The notes under the pieces were generated by a model, which was not told the origin of the DNA, made no database searches, and saw nothing but the letters and a program-made list of their open reading frames with translations. Below are positions 25,894-34,576 of a DNA stretch of 41,969 nucleotides, piece after piece. Numbering within the stretch: the stretch's first letter is position 1; every line of letters begins with the position of its first letter. A program made the position numbers and the translations under genes. The stretch spans positions 1 to 41,969 of the forward strand of contig JAUIHE010000007.1 of the NCBI GenBank assembly GCA_030432195.1. Reading direction: 5' to 3'. This DNA is from Alphaproteobacteria bacterium. GTDB lineage: Bacteria; Pseudomonadota; Alphaproteobacteria; UBA7985; JAUIBT01.

Positions 25894-26450
25894 GATGCCT
25901 CCTCTGCTTCTTTGCGAAGCGCCACCACCAAGGGAATTATCACGGTGTTGATATTGCGCGGATTAAGCGGGCCTTGCTGTCGATAACGTACGCGCCCCTT
26001 AGCATCAATGATGAAGGTTTCAGGAACCCCCGTGATACCAAAATCCAAGCCCACGGCGTTCTTTTGATCGACGCCGATGCGGGTGTAGGGATTGCCCAAA
26101 TTGTTGAGCCAGGCCAAGGTGGCGTCGGGCTCATCACGCCAGGCGATGCCATGGATGGGCAGATTGCTTTCCTTGGCCAGGGTCTCCAAGTGCGGATGCT
26201 CCGCACGGCACGGCACACACCATGAGGCGAAGAAGTTGATCAGCTTGACTTGGCCGTCAGCCAAATCCGCACTGGCCAATGCCGGGCTGCCGGAGCCTTC
26301 CAGCGCGGGTAGCGCAAAGGCGGGCATGGCCTTGTCGATCAGCTGGGACGGCAGCGCTTTGGGGTCGCGCTCTGGGTTCAGGCCCCACAGCCACAAGCCG
26401 ACCAGCACGGCAAAAACCGCCAGCGGTAGAAAGAAAAGCCAACGCATCAT
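25890..26450 (-). CDS. ccmG: thiol:disulfide interchange protein CcmG (DsbE)
   Basis: A 186-residue protein with an N-terminal membrane anchor (LFFLPLAVFAVLVGLWLWGL) and a periplasmic thioredoxin fold. The active site is FFASWCVPCRAEHP with C78 and C81, and the cis-Pro loop is GVPETFIID, both specific to CcmG/DsbE. It reduces apocytochrome c or CcmH disulfides. It overlaps ccmF (upstream) and ccmH (downstream) by four bases each, indicating translational coupling. Confidence 0.95.
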   Translation of the reverse strand: MMRWLFFLPLAVFAVLVGLWLWGLNPERDPKALPSQLIDKAMPAFALPALEGSGSPALASADLADGQVKLINFFASWCVPCRAEHPHLETLAKESNLPIHGIAWRDEPDATLAWLNNLGNPYTRIGVDQKNAVGLDFGITGVPETFIIDAKGRVRYRQQGPLNPRNINTVIIPLVVALRKEAEEAS

Positions 26451-28474
26451 GAGCTTTGGGCCTCTTTGCTCGCCACCAGACCAGAGCCGGCGCTTTGTGT
26501 GGACTTGCCAGCAACGGCGGCTCTAACACGGCGAGGGATGCCCAAACGCAAGCGGCGATCTGACAAGGACAAAAGCCCGCCGGCGACCATCAAAATGCCC
26601 CCCAGCCAAATCCAGGGAACAAAGGCACGGAAATAGGCCCGCACGATCCGCTTGCCATTTTGCTCATCGCCCAAAGCGACGTAGACGTCACCGTTCCAGC
26701 GCGAGTTAATGGCCGCCTCGGTGGTGCCCATTGCCCGAACCGGATAGGAGCGCTTTTCAGGCGCCAAACTTAGCCAGTCGTCTTGGCAGTTTTTCAAAAC
26801 CGTCAAATCGCCGCGCAGAGCGGTGTAGTTTGGTCCCGGCACCGTGTTGACGCCATTGAAGCGCACACAGTGCTGGCCTAAAGCGGCGGTCTCGCCGGGC
26901 GCCATGGTGGTAATGGTCTCGACTGACCAAGAAGTAGAGCCAACCATACCGATGATGGCGACGCCAAGCCCGGCGTGGGCCAGGCTCATGCCGTGTGCCG
27001 CGTTCGGAGTCCGCGCTATACGCTGCCACAATCCGGCAATGCTGCCATTGCGTAACCCGACACGGTCCCACCACTCGACCGCGGCGGCCACGATCAACCA
27101 GACCGCCAAACCAACACCTACGTAAGGCAGCCAAGCCCCACCGCGACGCAAGAAGATTACCGCAACGACGATCACCGCCGTGATCCCCAAGACCAAGCCC
27201 AGCCGCTGGGCTATGGCGCCCGCATCGGCGCGCTTCCAGGTCATGAAGGGACCGATCCCCATCACGATAATCAAGGGCGCCATCAGCGGAACAAAGGTGC
27301 GATCATAGAAGGGCCCGCCCACGGTGATTTTCTGCCCGCTTAGGGCTTCGACGACCAGGGGCCAAAGCGTGCCATAGAAGACGACAGCCGCCGCAATTGC
27401 CAATAAGAGGTTGTTGATAAGCAAGGCGCCTTCGCGGCTGATCGGGGCAAACAGCCCGCCCGGCTTAAAGATGGGCGCGCGCACGGCGAACAGCCCCAAA
27501 GATCCGCCAATGGACAAGGCCAGCAAGACCAAGATATAGCGCCCGCGCTCTGGATCGACCGCAAAAGCATGCACAGAAGTCAGCAGGCCCGAACGCACGA
27601 TAAAGGTACCAACCAGGCTCAGCGCGAAAGTTAGTACCGCAAAAAGGATGGTCCAGACCTTCATCGCATCGCGCTTTTCGACCACGATAGCGCAGTGCAG
27701 CAGAGCGGTTCCGCTCAGCCAGGGCATGAAGGAGACGTTCTCGACCGGATCCCAGAACCACCAGCCGCCCCAACCCAGCTCGTAATACGCCCACCAAGAG
27801 CCTAGCGTGATACCCGCGGTCAAGAAGACCCAAGCCGCCAGGGTCCAGGGGCGCACCCAACGCCCCCAAGCGGGATCTACACGCCCTTCAATCAGAGCCG
27901 CGACAGCAAAGGAAAAGGCCATGGAGAAGCCGACATAGCCCAAATAGAGCATGGGCGGGTGCATCGCCAGGCCGATATCTTGCAACAAGGGATTGAGGCC
28001 TTTGCCGTCGATGGGCAGCACCGCTTGACGCAAGAAAGGATTAGAGGTTAGCACCATGAAGCTCAAGAAGCCCAGCGCAATGCTGCCCTGCACCCCCAGC
28101 ACCCGCGCCTTGAGGCTGGAGGGGAGTCCGCGACCAGCCAACACGAGACAGGCAGAAAACAGGGTCAAAATCAGGGTCCAAAGCAGTAAGGAGCCCTCGT
28201 GATTGCCCCAGGTACCTGCAATGCGATATATCAGAGGTTTGTCCTGGTGGGAGTTCTCCCAAACCGCCAATAGGCTGAAATCGGAAACGATATAGGCGTG
28301 CATCAGCGCCGCAAAAGCCAGCAGCACCAAGGAAAAGCTGACCAAAGCCGCTTGGTCCGTGGCTTGCATCAAGCCCGCATGGCGACGTTGAGCGCCCCAA
28401 AAGCCAAACACCATCTGCAAGCTGGCAATGAAGGTCGCTAGAATGAGGGCGAAATGCCCAATCTCGGTGAACAT
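26447..28474 (-). CDS. ccmF: haem lyase subunit CcmF
   Basis: A large polytopic membrane protein of 675 residues when started at ATG 28474, whose A overlaps the ccmE stop (TAATG). The frame is open eight codons further upstream, inside ccmE. The haem-binding tryptophan-rich motif is WGGWWFWDPVEN (residues 235-246), and the block GTWGNHEGSLLLW lies at 87-99. Many hydrophobic helices follow, and a periplasmic domain sits before the last helix. CcmF with CcmH forms the complex that attaches haem to apocytochrome c. Confidence 0.96.
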   Translation of the reverse strand: MFTEIGHFALILATFIASLQMVFGFWGAQRRHAGLMQATDQAALVSFSLVLLAFAALMHAYIVSDFSLLAVWENSHQDKPLIYRIAGTWGNHEGSLLLWTLILTLFSACLVLAGRGLPSSLKARVLGVQGSIALGFLSFMVLTSNPFLRQAVLPIDGKGLNPLLQDIGLAMHPPMLYLGYVGFSMAFSFAVAALIEGRVDPAWGRWVRPWTLAAWVFLTAGITLGSWWAYYELGWGGWWFWDPVENVSFMPWLSGTALLHCAIVVEKRDAMKVWTILFAVLTFALSLVGTFIVRSGLLTSVHAFAVDPERGRYILVLLALSIGGSLGLFAVRAPIFKPGGLFAPISREGALLINNLLLAIAAAVVFYGTLWPLVVEALSGQKITVGGPFYDRTFVPLMAPLIIVMGIGPFMTWKRADAGAIAQRLGLVLGITAVIVVAVIFLRRGGAWLPYVGVGLAVWLIVAAAVEWWDRVGLRNGSIAGLWQRIARTPNAAHGMSLAHAGLGVAIIGMVGSTSWSVETITTMAPGETAALGQHCVRFNGVNTVPGPNYTALRGDLTVLKNCQDDWLSLAPEKRSYPVRAMGTTEAAINSRWNGDVYVALGDEQNGKRIVRAYFRAFVPWIWLGGILMVAGGLLSLSDRRLRLGIPRRVRAAVAGKSTQSAGSGLVASKEAQSS

Positions 28475-28920
28475 TAGCAGCCGCCTCCGCCTTGCCAAAC
28501 GCCCTGCTCTTTCAGCTTGTCGGCGACGTCCTTGGGCATGTAATTCTCGTCGTGCTTGGCCAGAACCTTGTCCGCCACAAACACGCCTTGCGCGTCGAGC
28601 TGACCTTCAGCGACCACTCCTTGGCCCTCACGGAACAGGTCCGGCAGGATGACGTTGGTGCGAACAAGCAAACTCGCCTCGCAATCCGTGACGCTGAAAT
28701 CGGTCTGAGTGCCTTGCTTGACGACTGTTCCAGTCTCCACCAGGCCACCGAGGCGGTAACGCTGGCCGTCGGCGGCGGTTTCTTGTTGCAGCTCGCTGGG
28801 CGTTTTGAAAAAGGCCGCCGTGGAGCTAAACGCCAGCGCCATAAAGATCACTGCAATGACCGCCAGGCCTAGCCCAACAGAAATGAACAGAAGCCGCTGC
28901 GACTTACGTGAATAGGCCAT
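28474..28920 (-). CDS. ccmE: haem chaperone CcmE
   Basis: A 148-residue membrane-anchored OB-fold protein. The N-terminal anchor (LLFISVGLGLAVIAVIFMAL) precedes the beta-barrel, and the covalent haem-binding histidine is H123 in AKHDENYMP. Residues 57-63 (LGGLVET) and 88-94 match the family. The last residues are GGGGC, an unusual terminal cysteine after a glycine run; most CcmE tails are disordered and variable. It overlaps ccmD and ccmF by one base. Confidence 0.95.
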   Translation of the reverse strand: MAYSRKSQRLLFISVGLGLAVIAVIFMALAFSSTAAFFKTPSELQQETAADGQRYRLGGLVETGTVVKQGTQTDFSVTDCEASLLVRTNVILPDLFREGQGVVAEGQLDAQGVFVADKVLAKHDENYMPKDVADKLKEQGVWQGGGGC

Positions 28921-29135
28921 TAGGTGCGTTCCTCGTTATCATCGGTGGGCGCAGAGCGTCCTGCATTGTCCGTGGCGCCGCCGCCGTCTTGGGCTTTCAA
29001 GCGATCCAGAGCCGCTTGACGGGTCTTCAGCTCTTGGACAGACCAGACAAAAATGCCGCCCATAACCAGCGCTACCAAGATGTAGGAGCCCCAAACGTAG
29101 AAGGCGTATCCGCCCATCGCGAAATAGTCAGCCAT
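28920..29135 (-). CDS. ccmD: haem exporter protein CcmD
   Basis: A 71-residue single-pass membrane protein with FAMGGYAFYVWGSYILVALVM near the N-terminus, the typical CcmD motif, followed by a charged cytoplasmic helix (QELKTRQAALDRLKAQ) and a disordered tail. CcmD stabilises the CcmABC-CcmE step that releases haem-loaded CcmE. Position between ccmC and ccmE supports the call. Confidence 0.9.
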   Translation of the reverse strand: MADYFAMGGYAFYVWGSYILVALVMGGIFVWSVQELKTRQAALDRLKAQDGGGATDNAGRSAPTDDNEERT

Positions 29136-29177
29136 GCGCTAAGCCTTTCATAATAGCTTGATTTTTTCTGCCATCGC

Positions 29178-29927
29178 CTAGGATGCCACCGCTTCAGCGG
29201 TCTGGCTTCGACGCATGAGAGACAGGCGCGCAGAGCGCAGACGGACCGCGGCCATTTCTGAACGCATGCGCAAGATCAACAGCGCAAAATAAAGAAGCTG
29301 GAAAGTGATTCCCATGACCAGCAAGGGCCACAGCAGCGACGCCTCGATTGTCGGACCGTCCATGCGGAACACAGAGGACGCTTGGTGCAGTGTGTTCCAC
29401 CAATCCACTGAAAATTTGATGACGGGCAAGATCAATGCGCCGACCAGCGCAAAAATACTAGCGATGCGGCGGCCTTGCGCTGGGTCTTCAAAGGCGTGAA
29501 CCAGCGCCATATAGGCCATATAGATGAAGAACAGGATCAAGACAGAGGTCATGCGCCCGTCCCATTCCCAATAGGTGCCCCACATGGGCTTGCCCCATAA
29601 GGAGCCTGTCACAAGCGAGCAAAAGGTAAAGGCCGCACCAATCGGCGCCGATGCCACCGCTGCGATTTCAGCCAACGGGTGGCGCCAAACCAGGGCTACA
29701 AAACTAGCGACCGCCATAGAGGCGTACACGAACATGGCCATCCAGGCCGACGGCACATGAATATACATGATGCGCACCGTCTCGCCCTGTTGATAGTCGG
29801 GCTCAACGATCACCAGCCCCCAGACCAGGCCGACGCCCAGACCGATCACCACCAAGCCCCACAGCCAAGGCGCGATACGGTCTGCCAGAGCGAAAAAACG
29901 CGCAGGTTGAGCAAATCGCGTAATCAT
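29178..29927 (-). CDS. ccmC: haem transporter/ligation protein CcmC
   Basis: A six-helix membrane protein of 249 residues when started at ATG 29927 (MITRFAQPARFFALADRIAP). The frame stays open up to 30038, but that extension is not family-like. The WWD-type motif WGTYWEWDGRMTS lies at 116-128, with haem-ligand histidines in IMYIHVPSAWMAM (H57) and in WWNTLHQ (about 184). It is the first gene of this Ccm run. ccmA and ccmB, often directly upstream, are missing here and must be elsewhere. Confidence 0.95.
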   Translation of the reverse strand: MITRFAQPARFFALADRIAPWLWGLVVIGLGVGLVWGLVIVEPDYQQGETVRIMYIHVPSAWMAMFVYASMAVASFVALVWRHPLAEIAAVASAPIGAAFTFCSLVTGSLWGKPMWGTYWEWDGRMTSVLILFFIYMAYMALVHAFEDPAQGRRIASIFALVGALILPVIKFSVDWWNTLHQASSVFRMDGPTIEASLLWPLLVMGITFQLLYFALLILRMRSEMAAVRLRSARLSLMRRSQTAEAVAS

Positions 29928-30461
29928 AGATAAGACCTTTTGTTCGTTTGGCCGGGCCATGCAGCACAGCGACACCTGGCTCTTTTGACATGGCGCACAA
30001 CGGCCCGCATGCAAAGACCAGCGAGAATTCTTCCTCATAGGCTCATATACCTACTTCCTAGGGAGCATACCAGACCTGCGCTGTCTCCTGATAAATCCGT
30101 GAATGCGTCATAGTCTCGCGGCGCAAAGGCAGGGTCTCGCGGCGCAAAGGCAGGGTCTCGCGGCGCAAAGGCAGGCCAAGCAGGCTCTAGCGCGCAGGCG
30201 CAATTCTTGCGGTTCCGGCCGTGTTGAGCGCTCTGCTTTTTGCCGGCGCTGTCGTGTTGCCCAGCCATATCTTTTCAGATCCAAATCGCACGGTCTGAAT
30301 TTCCCCTGACAAGCCCTGCTGAACTGCTAATGTGCCTGCTGGTGCTCACAGGCATGCTTGGGCTTGATAGTTGCCCTTTGTCTGCGCACTTAGAAGTTAA
30401 ACCTTGATCCGTTCGTTTAGGGCCCGGTTCGCCTCGGGCCCGTATCCGCAGGCCGTCGTTG
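29928..30461. other. 534-base divergent intergenic region between ccmC and ycjX
   Basis: It should hold the promoters of the ccm operon (leftward) and of ycjX (rightward), but no convincing -35/-10 pair could be picked. It contains a 21-base tandem repeat in three copies (30113-30175). No tRNA or recognisable gene was seen; the short frames across the repeat have no ribosome sites. Confidence 0.55.
30113..30175. repeat. 21-bp perfect tandem repeat x3
   Basis: The unit GTCTCGCGGCGCAAAGGCAG plus G occurs three times without a mismatch. Because 21 is a multiple of three, all frames over it give seven-residue peptide repeats, which explains the repetitive frames on both strands. It lies between the divergent ccmC and ycjX genes. 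Confidence 0.9.
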
Positions 30462-31910
30462 ATGGATTCTATTCGCCCCACGCTACAATCTGCATCTGTC
30501 TTGCAGCGCTCGCACGCCGGTGTCGGGGCGCTGTTGTCAGGCGTGCGCGATCAGATCACGAGCCCCTTTTCCGAACCGACGTTGCGGCTGGGCGTCACCG
30601 GCTTGTCCCGATCAGGAAAGACGGTGTTCATCACCTCGCTGGTCCACAACATACTAACCGCGCGGCGCTTTCCGCTCTTTCAAGCCTCGGCGCAAGGGCG
30701 CCTGACAGCGGCGGTTTTAAGGCCCCAACCCAACTTGGATCTGCCGCGCTTTGCCTACGAAGCGAATATTGACGGGCTGCTGGGGGGCCAACCGGTTTGG
30801 CCTGAGAGCACTTGGCGATTGAGCCAACTGCGCCTGACCATCTCCTATAAGCCGACCAGCTTGCTTAAGCGTGCCATGCCGGGCCCTCACCTGCTGAACC
30901 TGGATTTGATCGACTATCCGGGCGAGTGGCTGCTGGATCTGCCGCTTTTGACACTCGATTTTGCGGACTGGTCCGACCAGGTGCTGGCCGCCGCCAAACA
31001 GCCCGCACGCAAACCCTATGCCCGCCCTTGGCTGGAGGCCCTGGGTCAACTGGACCTGAACGGCGACCATGACGAGCGGGTCTACATTGAACTTGCGCAG
31101 CTCTACACAAACTACTTGCGGGCTTGCCGACAAAAGAACCTTATGATCGCGCAATTGCAGCCGGGTCGCTTCTTGATGCCGGGCGACCTTGAAGGTTCGC
31201 CCAGTTTGACTTTTTGCCCGGTGCCACGCCCGCGTGGGAACCTGAGCAAGTCCGGCTTTTTTGCCACCTGCACCCAGCGCTATGAAGCCTATAAAAAGCA
31301 CGTCGTGCGCCCCTTCTTTCGCGATCATTTCTCAAAGCTAGATCGCCAAATCGTCCTAACCGATCTGCTGGGGGCCGCGGCGGCCGGTCCTGCCGCCGTT
31401 GAAGATCTGCAAGCCGCCATGACGACGGTGCTTCAGGCTTTTCGACCAGGGGCAAATTCTTGGCTTTCCAAGCTCTTTCGCGGTCGCCGCATTGACAAGA
31501 TGCTGTTCGCCAGCACCAAGGCCGATCATTTGCCGCGCGCCCAGCACGACCGGCTGGCGCGCTTGCTGGGTGAATTGGCGTTTGAACCGGCCAACAACGC
31601 GCGCTTTCGCGGCGCCGATGTCAGTTTCATGGCGCTGTCGGCCATCAAATCAACGCGGCTTGCCAAGGTGCGCGAACAGGGCAAAGTCTACGATTGCATC
31701 ACCGGCTGGATTGCGGGACAGCAACAGCCCAAAGCCTTTTATCCGGGTGAGCTGCCCGACAGCTTGGCTGAGTTAAAGAGGGGCATTGACGCTCCCCTTG
31801 CGCAGGTTCGCTTTATGCCGCCGCCAAACCTAGATCATCAGCAACAGGGCCTGCCCCACATCGGACTGGACCGCAGCTTGGAATTCTTGCTGGGAGACCT
31901 GTTGTCATGA
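30462..31910 (+). CDS. ycjX: YcjX-family P-loop NTPase
   Basis: A 482-residue DUF463 protein, taken from ATG 30462. The Walker A motif is GLSRSGKT (residues 47-54) in the family context LRLGVTGLSRSGKTVFIT. Further family blocks are NLDLIDYPGEWLLDLPLL (Walker B-like with DYPGEW) and the C-terminal VRFMPP. YcjX is a stress-associated GTP/ATP-binding protein that occurs next to YcjF. Its exact role is unknown. The stop overlaps the ycjF ATG (ATGA), so the two are translationally coupled. Confidence 0.93.
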   Translation: MDSIRPTLQSASVLQRSHAGVGALLSGVRDQITSPFSEPTLRLGVTGLSRSGKTVFITSLVHNILTARRFPLFQASAQGRLTAAVLRPQPNLDLPRFAYEANIDGLLGGQPVWPESTWRLSQLRLTISYKPTSLLKRAMPGPHLLNLDLIDYPGEWLLDLPLLTLDFADWSDQVLAAAKQPARKPYARPWLEALGQLDLNGDHDERVYIELAQLYTNYLRACRQKNLMIAQLQPGRFLMPGDLEGSPSLTFCPVPRPRGNLSKSGFFATCTQRYEAYKKHVVRPFFRDHFSKLDRQIVLTDLLGAAAAGPAAVEDLQAAMTTVLQAFRPGANSWLSKLFRGRRIDKMLFASTKADHLPRAQHDRLARLLGELAFEPANNARFRGADVSFMALSAIKSTRLAKVREQGKVYDCITGWIAGQQQPKAFYPGELPDSLAELKRGIDAPLAQVRFMPPPNLDHQQQGLPHIGLDRSLEFLLGDLLS

Positions 31911-33334
31911 AACCTGGCCAAACCTTCGAGCTGTCCGACAAGAAGATCCAATCCCTTGAGCAGGACGGCAGCCAAGTTTGGGATGCGTTGGGCCAGAACG
32001 TCAGTGGCGACGAGCCCGAGACTATCAAGACGCCGCCTCCGCTTGTGCCCAAACCGCCAATGCCTGGCGCCGCGAGCAAGACGACGGACACCCCCAAGCA
32101 CCAAGGCTCCACGCCGCAGGCTCCAGTGGCGACAGACCAAACTGGCCAATCTGGCGATAAACCTGGTGGCCAACCGACCTATCGACCCGCCAATCAGCCC
32201 ACCGATAAGCCTACCGGTCGCCCGCAGCCGTTTATCGCCGTGCCTCCCCGCGCCGACACTGCGGCTCGGCAAGCGTCGTCTCCGTCTCCGGCGACACCCT
32301 CCAAGCCGAACCCTGCGCGGAATCCCCGCCCCAGCAAGGAACAAGGCCCCAGCAAGGAACAAGGGCGCGCTTTTGCCGCCACGACCAATCAAAACGGCGG
32401 CCAGAGTGCGAGCCAATCCGCCCTGTTGCAGGCGGCCCAGCGCCTCAATCAACAACGCTCCTATCGCTGGTTGGCCGTCTTGGTCGTGACCTTAGGCGCC
32501 CTGTTTATCGTGTTGCTGGTAGCCGACACGCTCAGCGGTCTTGCCTGGCTGTTTGGGTTTTCACGAGCCCTAGGGTTGCTCGCCAGCCTGCTGCTGGGTC
32601 TGGCGGTGGTCAGCCTGGGCATCTTGGTTAGCCGAGAATGGCGCGCGCTTGCACGCATGAGCCGTCAACGCCACTTGCGCCAACTCACCGAGGCAGCCCT
32701 GTCTGAAGACGGTGCCCCCGGCGCGGATGATGCTATGGCGGCGGTCGAGGCCAGCTATGCCCGTCAGGACGAAACCGCTTGGCTCGTTGCTCAGTTTCGC
32801 GAGCTGGCGCCGTCAGATTCCTATAGCGCCGCCGATCGGCTGGAAGTGTTCGAACGCGAAGTCCTGCGCAAGCTGGACAGCCAAGCCGTTGACATCATTG
32901 AGGAAAACGCGCGCAACACAGCCATCATCACCACCATATCCCCCTTTGCGCTGTTTGATGCCCTGTTCACCTTGTGGCGCAATCTGCGCATGATTCGCCA
33001 GGTGGCAACCGTCTATGGCGTCGCGCCAGGGTTTTGGGGTTCTATGCAGCTCCTGCGCAAGGTCTTTGCCAATGTTCTGTTGACCGGCGGCCTTGAAGCG
33101 GCCGACGGGGCCCTAAACCAGCTGCTCGGCGGGTCTTTGACCGCGCGGCTATCGACCAAACTCAGCGAAGGCTTGGTCAATGGCATGCTATCCGCGCGCT
33201 TGGGCTTGGCAGCCATGGATCAATGCCGCCCGCTGCCCTTCAAGCACAACCGACGCCCCCGTTTGTCCGATATCGGTGGGCGCTTGGTCGGTGCTGTGCG
33301 CAAATCCATTATGAAGAGCAAGGACGAGCGTTGA
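31907..33334 (+). CDS. ycjF: YcjF-family (TIGR01620/DUF697) membrane protein
   Basis: A 475-residue protein. Residues 1-175 are a low-complexity Pro/Gln/Ala/Lys region, probably disordered. It includes an exact 18-base tandem duplication at 32330-32364 that gives SKEQGPSKEQG. Two transmembrane segments follow (WLAVLVVTLGALFIVLLVA and LASLLLGLAVVSLGILV). The C-terminal DUF697-type domain contains DIIEENARNTAIITTISPFA and LFTLWRNLRMIRQVATVYG. The disordered leader is longer than in E. coli YcjF. The protein is a membrane partner of YcjX. Confidence 0.9.
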   Translation: MKPGQTFELSDKKIQSLEQDGSQVWDALGQNVSGDEPETIKTPPPLVPKPPMPGAASKTTDTPKHQGSTPQAPVATDQTGQSGDKPGGQPTYRPANQPTDKPTGRPQPFIAVPPRADTAARQASSPSPATPSKPNPARNPRPSKEQGPSKEQGRAFAATTNQNGGQSASQSALLQAAQRLNQQRSYRWLAVLVVTLGALFIVLLVADTLSGLAWLFGFSRALGLLASLLLGLAVVSLGILVSREWRALARMSRQRHLRQLTEAALSEDGAPGADDAMAAVEASYARQDETAWLVAQFRELAPSDSYSAADRLEVFEREVLRKLDSQAVDIIEENARNTAIITTISPFALFDALFTLWRNLRMIRQVATVYGVAPGFWGSMQLLRKVFANVLLTGGLEAADGALNQLLGGSLTARLSTKLSEGLVNGMLSARLGLAAMDQCRPLPFKHNRRPRLSDIGGRLVGAVRKSIMKSKDER

Positions 33335-33363
33335 GCTCTGTGTAAGATCAAGCACACCGCTTG

Positions 33364-33401
33364 TCCCTGCGGCCTCTGTTGCACGGGTCAAAGCGCAGGG
33401 A
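33364..33401. terminator. possible stem-loop between convergent ycjF and the DUF2007-like gene
   Basis: TCCCTGCG (33364-33371) and CGCAGGGA (33394-33401) are perfect eight-base complements around a 22-base loop. There is no T run, so intrinsic termination is uncertain. Confidence 0.3.
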
Positions 33402-33409
33402 TCAAGCCG

Positions 33410-33643
33410 CTATCCGTCGATCGGCAACAGCTCAATGCTGGGATCTAGGGCCTCAAGCAAGGCCTGCGCCTGTGCCGCTTGGCTGTCTGTGACCCACATG
33501 CCAATACCGCCCGCCGCCAGGCTCACCGCCACCAGCAAACTGTCTTGGCTGGCATCCAGGTGCGCGCGAATCCCTTGTGAGCCCAGATGAAGCAAAGCGG
33601 TTTGCGCCTGTGGCACCGATAAGAAGACGGCCACACGCTTCAT
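33410..33643 (-). CDS. small DUF2007-like protein
   Basis: A 77-residue protein without signal peptide. The arrangement RVAVFLSVPQAQTALLHLGS, then IRAHLD, then GIGMWVTDSQAAQAQALLEAL resembles the beta-alpha-beta fold of DUF2007 (a proposed signal-transducing domain) in which a Tyr/Phe strand is followed by a helix that scans for a partner. The match is by pattern only. The ATG lies three bases beyond the folD stop, so it is cotranscribed with folD and the formate dehydrogenase. No function is assigned. Confidence 0.55.
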   Translation of the reverse strand: MKRVAVFLSVPQAQTALLHLGSQGIRAHLDASQDSLLVAVSLAAGGIGMWVTDSQAAQAQALLEALDPSIELLPIDG

Positions 33644-33646
33644 GGT

Positions 33647-34531
33647 TTAAATCCAACCCGCGGAGCGTTGACGACGCAGAGCCGCCAAAGCGTTTCGCAT
33701 CAAAATTGCAGAGGTGACCAATCCGACACCCCCGGGCACTGGCGTCACCCATGAGGCGACCTCGATCAGGCTTTCGGTGTCACCGTCGCCAACAATCTTT
33801 GTCCTGCCCTGACCGTCGTCCACCTGGTTGATCCCGATATCAATCACCGCAGCACCGGGCTTTACCATGTCGGCCTTCAAAAAGCCGGGGATCCCGACCG
33901 CCACTAGCACGGCATCCGCGCGCCGCGAATGCGCGGCCACCGAGCGGGTCATGTGGTGGCAAACCGTCACCGTCGCCCCCTCCGACATGAGCATGAAGGC
34001 TGCTGGCTTGCCGACAATGGCCGAATGACCAATCATCACCACTTCAAGGCCGTTGAGATCCAGTCCCGTGGCCTTGATGAGCTCCACCGAGGCTGCCGCC
34101 GTACAGGGCGCTAGAGCGGTTTCGTTATAGACCAGATTGCCAATAGACGCCGGGTTCATGCCCTCCACGTCCTTGAGCGGATGGATCGCGCTCTGCAATG
34201 AGCGAACGTGAAGATGATCGGGGACCGGACGCTGTAAAATCACGCCCAAGATGCTCGGATCATCGTTCATGGCTACAAGGCGGGCTTTTGTCTGCTCTTG
34301 CGTGAGGTCAGCGGGCCAAAACTGGTCGTCGAAGGGCAGGCCGACGTGCTCAGCAACCCGTTTTTGGTTGCGAATATAGACCGCAACTTCAGGGTTGTTT
34401 CCGATTGAAATCGACACCAAGCGCCCGGCTGGGTGTTCGCGCGTTTCATGCGCCAACGCTTCCTTGACCTCCGCCAAGATTGCCTGCTGCACGGGCTTGC
34501 CGCGCAACAAGCGCGGATCGCTCTTGTCCAT
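33647..34531 (-). CDS. folD: FolD-like methylenetetrahydrofolate dehydrogenase/cyclohydrolase with altered active site
   Basis: The ATG at 34531 has an AGGA ribosome site and gives 294 residues; the TTG at 34546 is less likely. Fold and motifs are FolD: VYIRNQ at 51-56, GVILQRPVP (95-103), HPLKDVEG (117-124), PCTAAA, the nucleotide loop VVMIGHSAIVGKP, VIDIGIN and ASWVTPVPGGVG. Compared without gaps to the human DC domain, Tyr52 and Gln100 are kept, but Lys56 is Gln and Asp125 is Glu123. The Arg of GRS in the NADP loop is His (GHS). Lys56 is the residue linked to cyclohydrolase activity, so this enzyme may act mainly as dehydrogenase or on another substrate. It follows the formate dehydrogenase on the same strand, placing it in one-carbon oxidation. 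Confidence 0.85.
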   Translation of the reverse strand: MDKSDPRLLRGKPVQQAILAEVKEALAHETREHPAGRLVSISIGNNPEVAVYIRNQKRVAEHVGLPFDDQFWPADLTQEQTKARLVAMNDDPSILGVILQRPVPDHLHVRSLQSAIHPLKDVEGMNPASIGNLVYNETALAPCTAAASVELIKATGLDLNGLEVVMIGHSAIVGKPAAFMLMSEGATVTVCHHMTRSVAAHSRRADAVLVAVGIPGFLKADMVKPGAAVIDIGINQVDDGQGRTKIVGDGDTESLIEVASWVTPVPGGVGLVTSAILMRNALAALRRQRSAGWI

Positions 34532-34576
34532 CTCTGGTCCTATCAATCAGGGGTCAACGTAACCGGACGAACCGGC

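Noticed and set aside
30113-30175. Possible CRISPR array
   Set aside because: The copies are directly adjacent with no spacers and are only 21 bases long.
30035-30268. Minus-strand frame with three PAFAPRD peptide repeats
   Set aside because: The peptide repeat is explained by the 21-bp DNA repeat; there is no ribosome site, and the opposite strand gives an equally repetitive frame.
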